Positions 9,201-15,040 of a DNA stretch of 15,040 nucleotides are shown here, piece after piece. This DNA comes from Rhizoclosmatium globosum. Taxonomy: Eukaryota > Chytridiomycota > Chytridiomycetes > Chytridiales > Chytriomycetaceae. How positions within the stretch are numbered: the stretch's first letter is position 1; the number at the start of each line of letters is the position of its first letter. The notes below the pieces were generated by a model. That model did not search any database. It had not been told where the DNA came from and saw only the letters and a program-made list of their open reading frames with translations. The translations under genes and the position numbers were made by a program. The stretch spans positions 1 through 15,040 of the forward strand of contig MCGO01000409.1 of the NCBI GenBank assembly GCA_002104985.1, read 5' to 3'.

Positions 9201-10853
9201 TCACTTTGGAGCAACTGGGGCAACGGTGAAGGATGGAACGTTGGTCAAGAAGTAGTACAAGGTACCGGCAGCAATCGAAGCGACTGGAAGAGTCAAGATC
9301 CAGGAGAGGAAAATCCATCCAAACATCTTCCAGTTGATGGCCTTGGTGTTTCCACCAACGAAACCGACTCCGAGGGTAGCACCAACAATACACTGGGAGG
9401 TAGAGACTGGGAGGGCCAAGAAAGCGGCAGTGATAACAGTCAAAGCAGCACCGAGCTCCATGGCGAAACCACGGGATGGGGAGTGGTAAGTCAAGTTGTT
9501 ACCCAAGTTACGCATGATGTTGTAACCGTAGAAAGCAAGACCCAAGTTGATAGCAATACCTCCGAAAGCCAACATCCAGGTTGGAACTGGGGCCTTGGCA
9601 CCAGTTCCGATCTTTCCTTGGTCCCAGATGGAGAACACACCGGCAAATGGACCAACAGAGTTGGCAACATCGTTGGAACCGTGGGAGAAGGAGGCAAAGG
9701 CAGCAGTCATAACTTGGAGGAAAGAGAACAAGTATTCAGTCTTGTTGTCGTAGAGGTGAACGTTGGCGTGCAAGTGCTTGGCAGACTCGTACTGGTCTTT
9801 GGAGATATCCTGGTAGAAACCCTTGAGGGCAACGTTCTTGAACTTGATCCAGGCTGGGTGTCCCTTCTGAACAGTTTCAGCCTCAACAACTTCGGTCTTC
9901 TCCTCAACAACGGCATCAGTGGTCTGGACTCCGTCGAGCTTGATGTGTGGGGTCATGGCCTGGTTCAAGGTGTAGGCGAGGTTCTCGTCACGTGGCTGGG
10001 TTGGAACGAACCAGATGTAGAAGATGTGGTACCACTTGAGGTTCTCCTCCTTGATAAGACGACGCTGGAAGAATGGAATGGCAAAAGCAATACAGAAGAA
10101 GGCGATGAGACCGGTCATGATACCAACAATAGTGAAAGCCTTAGTCAAGTCTCCAGTAAGAGTAACAGCTCCTCCTGGGTTGTTACCAGCGACAGAAATT
10201 CCCCAGTCTCCACGACCGTTCTTGATGACAATGAAGAAAGAAACGATGAAACCGGTGATGGTGAAGTAGACTGGAATAGCGTAGATACCACGCTGGAGGG
10301 ACTTCTCTGGGTTGGAGAAAACAATCCAACGGGTGAGGGCGTAGATAGTACCGGCAAGGATGGCAGCAAGAGTTGGAGCAAGAATCCATCCAGAGACAAC
10401 GTAAGCAACACCACGACCGTTCCAGGACCAGTTGACAGTGTCCCAACCGTAAGCAGCAACACCGACACCAACCAAGGCACAGACAATAGAGTGGGTACTG
10501 GAAGGGTGCATACCAATACGGACGGCTGACATCAACCAAGTGGAGGAAGCAATCAAAGCACACATGAAACCAATCATGAGCAAATCTTGACGTCCATCGA
10601 AGGCAGTTGGCTTGACAATGTTGTCCTTAATAGTGGAGGCGTTGGAAGCACCCAAGAGAACGGCTCCTCCGAACTCAGTGAAGAGAGCGATGCAGACAGC
10701 CTGGGTGTAAGACAAGGAACGGGAACCAACAGAGGTGGCGAAGGAGTTGGCAACGTCTCCGGCTCCAATGGCATAACCATCCATGAAGGCGAAGAGGAGG
10801 GTAACCACAAAGATACCAGTGTAGGAGTGGACTGGAAGTGGAACGATAGCCAT
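9201..10853 (-). CDS. Na+/phosphate symporter, PiT family (Pho89/PHO-4-like)
   Basis: This is a plasma-membrane inorganic phosphate transporter of the PiT (SLC20/Pho89) family, 550 aa, encoded without introns. The two inverted PiT repeats are visible. The N-terminal signature is GAGDVANSFATSVGSR at about residues 30-45, with HPSSTHSIVCALVGVG at 116-131. The C-terminal signature is SHGSNDVANSVGPFAG at about 390-405, with PVSTSQCIVGATLGVG at 482-497. Between the halves a hydrophilic loop (about 263-372, rich in Glu, Lys and Val near 312-330) is the expected cytosolic domain. Hydrophobic stretches on either side fit 10-12 membrane helices. The start context is strong (A at -3, G at +4). Codon use is much more biased than in the neighbours, suggesting high expression. 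It lies between mannosidase copies C and B on the same strand. The first signature reads GAGD where the family normally has GAND. Confidence 0.95.
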   Translation of the reverse strand: MAIVPLPVHSYTGIFVVTLLFAFMDGYAIGAGDVANSFATSVGSRSLSYTQAVCIALFTEFGGAVLLGASNASTIKDNIVKPTAFDGRQDLLMIGFMCALIASSTWLMSAVRIGMHPSSTHSIVCALVGVGVAAYGWDTVNWSWNGRGVAYVVSGWILAPTLAAILAGTIYALTRWIVFSNPEKSLQRGIYAIPVYFTITGFIVSFFIVIKNGRGDWGISVAGNNPGGAVTLTGDLTKAFTIVGIMTGLIAFFCIAFAIPFFQRRLIKEENLKWYHIFYIWFVPTQPRDENLAYTLNQAMTPHIKLDGVQTTDAVVEEKTEVVEAETVQKGHPAWIKFKNVALKGFYQDISKDQYESAKHLHANVHLYDNKTEYLFSFLQVMTAAFASFSHGSNDVANSVGPFAGVFSIWDQGKIGTGAKAPVPTWMLAFGGIAINLGLAFYGYNIMRNLGNNLTYHSPSRGFAMELGAALTVITAAFLALPVSTSQCIVGATLGVGFVGGNTKAINWKMFGWIFLSWILTLPVASIAAGTLYYFLTNVPSFTVAPVAPK

Positions 10854-11372
10854 TTTCGTGTGGGTAATTGGTTGATGAAATAATTAAACAGGATCCGCCC
10901 TTTTGAAGATAATGGCGATGGTGAGTGCGTGCTGGCAAATTTTTTGGGTGCGTGCCCAAAACTGGAAATTATTGCTTATTCATTTACATACCAATAGATC
11001 ATAGGAACACAACGAACACAAGTCACTGGATTCACCTTTCTCGGCGAACGAAGAACAAAGAACAAATGTCCAAAATTGGGCACGTACATGAATCCATGTG
11101 CCATGAGTCTCTTTTAGGATCTAAATCAGTACCAATGGATAGATCTGAATTACGTTAGAGTTACTGGCTGTTGTATTTCTATCACTTTGGTTTTATGGCC
11201 GCCTTTCATCCAAAATAGGTTTGATTTGTGTGTTGGTTGATACCTATCGAGATGGAATATGCGTGCCCACAAAATCAGGGTTTCGTCAATGTGTGCCTTC
11301 TTTTCAATCAAGAACCAAAAGATTAAACCTTCTGCTATCACTAGTCTGTCATAAAGTTTATTGGAAAACATT
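10854..11372 (-). promoter_or_regulatory. intergenic region / promoter of the phosphate symporter
   Basis: This 519-bp stretch upstream of the symporter has no convincing gene. On the minus strand ACCAAT lies just upstream of the start. TGCGTGCC (GGCACGCA on the gene strand) occurs at 10949-10956 and 11260-11267, with near matches at 10926 and 11290. A CACGTA at 11081-11086 resembles the core bound by Pho4-type bHLH regulators, but this is only inference. Confidence 0.5.
11357..11362 (-). terminator. duplicated poly(A) signal after the orphan mannosidase tail
   Basis: AATAAA on the minus strand, 10 nt after the TGA at 11375-11373, at the same spacing as in the intact copy. Confidence 0.35.
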
Positions 11373-11462
11373 TCAAAGGACTGCCAACAATCGAACAGAT
11401 ATGACTTTGAATGGTCCAAAAGGGATAACCAGAGTTTTTCCGTTATCTTCAATTGTAACATG
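11373..11462 (-). pseudogene. orphan C-terminal fragment of alpha-mannosidase C
   Basis: The minus strand codes [19 protein letters not shown], then ISVRLLAVL and a TGA at 11375-11373. This matches the end of copy C (…[10 protein letters not shown]) with few changes. It has no upstream mannosidase sequence, being cut at 11462 where transporter sequence begins. An AATAAA follows the stop (11362-11357), as in the intact copy. Confidence 0.85.
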
Positions 11463-11518
11463 AGGGTAACCACAAAGATACCAGTGTAGGAGTGGACTGG
11501 AAGTGGAACGATAGCCAT
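11463..11518 (-). pseudogene. orphan N-terminal fragment of the phosphate symporter
   Basis: The minus strand codes MAIVPLPVHSYTGIFVVT, identical in DNA to the first 56 nt of the gene ending at 10853, plus 12 nt of leader. It then runs into the mannosidase tail fragment in another frame. The resulting open frame continues to 11150 (122 codons). Confidence 0.85.
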
Positions 11519-11738
11519 TTTCGTGTGGGTTTCAATATGGGTCAGGCACAATTTTCCAGTTTTTATGATTAAATTGTAAATTGGTTGGGATGCGTGCCCA
11601 AAATTATTGGAGATACGATGTGCGTGCCTGGCAAAAATTAGGGTTTCGTTGATCTTGCGTGCCTTCTTTTCCTTTCCACTAAATAAAGAACAGAGCTTTT
11701 CTTTTTGCTTCTCTGTTATGAGGTTTATTGGAAAACAT
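11519..11738. promoter_or_regulatory. intergenic region between orphan transporter 5' end and mannosidase C
   Basis: This is the second, shorter copy of the transporter promoter region. It holds three TGCGTGCC motifs (11591-11598, 11621-11628 and 11656-11663). It also holds the AATAAA that lies about 10 nt past the stop of mannosidase C. Positions 11611-11670 are recognisably related to 11251-11300. Confidence 0.55.
11723..11728 (-). terminator. putative poly(A) signal of mannosidase C
   Basis: AATAAA on the minus strand, 10 nt after the TGA at 11741-11739. An identical signal follows the orphan tail copy at 11362-11357. Confidence 0.45.
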
Positions 11739-14700
11739 TCAACGGACAGCCAACAATCGAACAGATACAACTTTGAATGGTCCAAAAGGGATAACCAGAG
11801 TTTTTCCGTTATCTTCAATTGTAACATGGTCCTCTAAATCTTCCAAAATATTGCAGAAGCGTGCCTCCTTGATGTTAAAAAGACTGCTGGCTTATTAGTT
11901 AATTCAATCTCGAATCTTTAACTCACGTTTCAACTCTGGCCACTCCACGTCCTCCATAAGATTCATAAAATCTCAAAACAATATCGACGTTTTCATTCTG
12001 ATTGGAACCTCGTGGGTCTTCCGCCACTTTGACTGTATCCAACACAAAGTTACTCTCGCTTACTCTGAAAAACTCAGTATTGAAAAGGAGGGAAGAATTA
12101 ATCATGATTGGGCTGAACAATGCTGTTAGTTAAATCAATCCGATTTGTCAGCAACTTAACTGAACAATTGGTTTCTCATTATACTGGTATGCCTTCTTTA
12201 CAACATCGCTTGCGAGGAAGGAGCCTTTGTGAGGGTACAAAGCATAGCGGAAGTTGTGAATCTCCATGTCAGTGGTTCCATCAGGTCCTTTTGGAGAGCG
12301 AAGTAACGACATTCTCATAATACCTCCCAAAGTAGAGTAGCCATATTTGCAATCATTGAACAAAGCGACGCCGAAACCATATTCGGACAAGTCAGCGTAT
12401 CTGTGACCACAAACTTCAAACCGAGCCAGATCCCTTTTTTCAGCCGTCAGACTGATACAGTCAAAGGAGAAAGACTTACCAACTTGTGTTGTAATGGGTG
12501 GGACGCTGAATATATCCGAACTGAGTTTCATATGTTGCGAAATCGCAATTGACGTTCAAGGGAAATTCGACTTTCTATGTGATGGCTTAGGTAAGCAGGA
12601 GAATACTGTCAACTTACTAGACAAAGCCTATTTTCATGCCAATCAACCTTTGTATCAAACTCAATCATTCCATCCGCTGCAGTAATAATGATTCTCTGCT
12701 CCAAGGAGCTTCTCTTTGTCAAAGGATGCTTGACTTTCAAAATAACTCGAAGTGGACCAGCTTCCTCCACAGTCGCCAAACCAACTTTCGCATCCCACCC
12801 CTTTTGCAAATGGAACACTTCAATGTCCCATGCGTCCCAACCAGTTGGAATGTCTTCAAATAGCTTGAACACATTTCCAAGCTGATCTGGAATGATGGAT
12901 TCGTGTCTGCATTTGATGATTAGCACGAAAGACATATCAAAAAAGCGAAATATACTGGGATTCTCTGTCGTAGAGCGAAACGAGACGTCCGTGTGGTCAA
13001 ACTTGGCGTTGATGAACTTATTTTCAATTTCAAAGCCAGTTCTCCTCAGTAACTGGCAATAAATCGTCAACAAGCTCCAAAATGAAGACATATTTTTACC
13101 GTGAATGAAGTCATCAGAGTCAGTCTGTTTGCTTGAGTTCGACGGAAGAATGATTCGTTGAACTATGACAGTCAGTAGAGACCCCCAAACACAAGGTGAA
13201 CACACCTATAACAGGCACAAACTCGCTTGGCTTATTTCCGAGCGCAAATGATTGAAGAGATCCAGACTGGAGATCGTTTACTACACATTTTGTATTTAGA
13301 AATTCGTTTCCTCCATTGTCGAAATAACAAACCATATACAAGCGCACGTCCATCTTTCGAACACTGGCGCCAAGTAGAGGAGCCATATAACTCAACGCCT
13401 GGTGTTAGCTCCGACATGTTCAATTCAACAACTGTTGCGTCAATAGGCCAACTTGTTGTGTTTACCACGGCGATGGCTATGACAATAATCAGAATAAATT
13501 TCAAATTGATTTACAATACCTTGCTTCAAACCACTGTTGGCTGTCAAGTTTCCAGTATCGAACAAAGCCCTCAACGCATCGTTCTTCAACTTGTGTCCAC
13601 TGGCCTCCACATCTCGATAAAAATCCATAAACCTCGTCATATACGAGTTTCCAGTGAGGTTCCAGGCAACACGTCATGAAAATTGATTCACAAGAACTAG
13701 TTTCCACAGACGATTAAGCTCTGAAGCTGGATACGTGAAATCCGAGTTCTTTTTGTGAGGGTTTGTGAGAACCAAAGTTGACAAGAATTCAACTTCACGG
13801 AGCAGTATTTCGGATTTACGGTTGAATTTCTTGACTAAGCCGTGGGAGGTGTACTGAGCTCACTCATTAATAACTTGATCTATGGACAGAATATAGTTAC
13901 TCACAGTGCCTCGATGGAATTCGAGATACAGTTCTCCTTTCCACCTTACTAAATCGCGACTAGTCTCTTCAAGGTCTTTAAAGAACTCTGCCGGTCCTGC
14001 GGTTTGAATTGTTGCTGGCAGCCCTTCAAGGTTTCCCAACACTTCCAACCGTTCAATCATAGGATACAATGGCCCACCTCCTCCATCACCATTTCCAAAC
14101 AAATAAAGGGATTTGTTGCTGTAAGCTTTGTCACGATGATTGTGAACGCTGGAATATATCATGTCAGAGCGAACAAATAACATAAAGAACCCATTACTTT
14201 TTCAAGACTTCACCAACTGTGCATTGGCCACTGTAGGTATCGGCTGGAGGGAAGTGGCTCAGGACTTCAGTGTTATCAAGCCTTCATATCGGCATCAGAT
14301 TTCGATGAAAGCAAGGTTTGTTTCCTCACCCTGCCCATTTGAAAGTATTGTTGGGAAACTTGTTGATATTGTTCCAGCTTATTTTCTGTGTCAAAAAGTA
14401 TTTCATTCCTTTTGAGAGTCAGTTAAATCGTTTATGTTCAAGCCTTCCAAACCAGCAGAGGTCGCCAACTGAGGAAGCTGCGACGAATATCCGAATGTAT
14501 CTATATAGTCATAAATAAATAAGAACCTAGAATTTCTTGAAATTACCAGGCAGCCAAAACACAGTGCACCGTTTTCCAAAACGACTCTCAAAGTACCGTT
14601 GACTGTTTTCCCAATTTAACTTCTCGACCAAACCTAAATTTATCGCATACCCGTACAGAAACTGTCGAACAAGCGACTCTCCACTTGTCAAATTGCAGTC

Positions 14701-15040
14701 CATTTCAACCCAAGTACCTCCGACTGGAAGAAACTGGCCTTTCTTTTCAAACTCTTGCATATCCTTAAATAGTGTCGGGTATTTTTGTTCAACCCATTCG
14801 TATTGTTGAGCTTGAGAAGCCGTAAATTTGAAATTCGGGTTTCGTTTCATGAATGTGATTTGTCGTGCCCATGACCGACCAGATTTGCGTTTGGTTTCAT
14901 CGTACGGCTGTTTGTTGAAGTTTTTAATTCAAGTACACGTAGTTTTTAGAAACTGCGGCGTACCCATAACCAAGCTGTATTGAATTAAGAATTAACGTCG
15001 AAACAAACAAGTCAGGTTTACATACCTGTATCAATATGAC
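11739..15040 (-). CDS. alpha-mannosidase (GH38, Ams1-type), copy C; 5' partial, frame-disrupted
   Basis: This is the third tandem GH38 paralogue. The window holds the last 15 nt of exon 5 and exons 6-22: 15040-15026, 14974-14964, 14907-14651, 14602-14547, 14500-14453, 14408-14330, 14281-14198, 14148-13905, 13853-13520, 13476-13333, 13280-13206, 13162-13100, 13052-12956, 12906-12618, 12574-12480, 12433-12161, 12112-11927 and 11883-11739. Motifs [23 protein letters not shown], the split [18 protein letters not shown] and [11 protein letters not shown] are all present, and intron positions match A and B. Exon 13 has three extra bases (runs at 13679-13682, 13651-13652 and 13619-13623). These net to +3 but create a TGA at 13674-13676 directly after the NQF of the NQFHD motif. 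Exon 17 has one extra base (13040-13041) and one missing base (about 12994-12995). The ends of both exons stay in phase, so the local frame breaks could be sequence errors or early decay. Confidence 0.87.
14964..14974 (-). other. 11-nt microexon (exon 6) of mannosidase C
   Basis: The sequence CTTGGTTATGG is flanked by ACAG and GTACGC. It codes AWLW together with the last base of exon 5. The flanking introns are 51 and 56 nt. Confidence 0.88.

Larger units (their letters stand above)
10798..11462. repeat. tandem duplication unit 1 (transporter 5' end + intergenic + mannosidase tail fragment)
   Basis: Reading left to right, this unit holds the first 56 nt of the intact phosphate symporter, its promoter region (10854-11372) and an orphan copy of the last 90 nt of mannosidase C (11373-11462). 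Unit 2 (11463-11828) repeats the same order. The transporter part is identical over 68 bp (10798-10865 against 11463-11530). The mannosidase part differs at only a few positions. The intergenic part has diverged and is about 300 bp longer here. Confidence 0.85.
11463..11828. repeat. tandem duplication unit 2 (transporter 5' fragment + intergenic + intact mannosidase C tail)
   Basis: This is the second copy of the same segment. Here the transporter portion is the orphan (11463-11518) and the mannosidase portion is the true end of exon 22 of copy C. The join between the units at 11462/11463 has only about 1 bp of microhomology (a shared G). Confidence 0.85.

Noticed and set aside
8726..9223. 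Upstream in-frame ATG (9223) for mannosidase B
   Set aside because: It would overlap the 3' end of the symporter. The extra residues look like translated AT-rich spacer. The ATG at 9058 matches the start in copy A.
9186..10529. 447-codon open frame on the plus strand
   Set aside because: It is exactly antisense to the phosphate symporter. Its Ser/Gly/Thr/Val-rich low-complexity product is what strong codon bias on the other strand produces, and it has no recognisable domain.
11150..11827. The full 225-codon minus-strand frame as one gene
   Set aside because: Its upstream half is the tail of mannosidase C in a wrong frame plus spacer. Only the part from the duplicated transporter ATG has any plausible start, and that is reported as a finding.
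1..15040. RNA genes, transposons, CRISPR arrays or a new defence-type system
   Set aside because: No tRNA-like cloverleaf, terminal inverted repeats, transposase or reverse transcriptase motifs, or regularly spaced repeats were seen. All long conserved frames belong to GH38 or PiT.

Overview
The window is eukaryotic and most likely comes from a fungus or fungus-like organism with a compact genome. It carries intron-rich genes whose GT-AG introns are only about 42-70 nt, several with CTAAC-type branch sites. Its two recognisable families are typical of fungi: Ams1-type class II alpha-mannosidase (GH38) and a Pho89-like Na+/phosphate symporter. I cannot name the species or phylum. Every convincing gene is on the minus strand, so genes read right to left.

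Layout in transcription order. (1) 11739-15040: alpha-mannosidase copy C, whose 5' end (exons 1-4 and most of exon 5) lies beyond the right edge. (2) 10798-11828: an imperfect tandem duplication spanning the boundary between copy C and the phosphate transporter. It leaves a stray copy of the mannosidase C-terminus (11373-11462) fused out of frame to a stray copy of the transporter's first codons (11463-11518). (3) 9201-10853: an intronless 550-aa PiT-family phosphate symporter with strong codon bias. (4) 4713-9058: alpha-mannosidase copy B, complete, 22 exons, predicted 1104 aa, no frame defect. (5) 142-4525: alpha-mannosidase copy A, same 22-exon structure, but four single-base deletions break the frame as written. 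(6) 1-85: the first 28 codons of an unidentified gene that runs off the left edge.

The three mannosidases share every intron position that can be compared, so they come from duplication of an already intron-rich gene. The structure includes a 23-nt exon 2 (A and B) and an 11-nt exon 6 (A, B and C). The 11-nt exon codes most of AWLW just after the zinc-binding HID. Intron 8 splits the codon of the presumed catalytic Asp in all three copies. Exon 1 of A and B is identical apart from three small indels, while the rest of the two genes is clearly diverged; this points to gene conversion or a later local copying event.

Functionally, the mannosidases would trim alpha-mannosides from free oligosaccharides or glycoproteins in the cytosol or vacuole (no signal peptide in B), and the transporter would import phosphate. 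I see no evidence that they form one pathway; their interleaving looks like duplication history. I found no RNA gene, CRISPR array, transposon or prokaryote-type operon. Exon boundaries were derived by hand from homology among the three copies, frame conservation and GT-AG rules, and need transcript confirmation.
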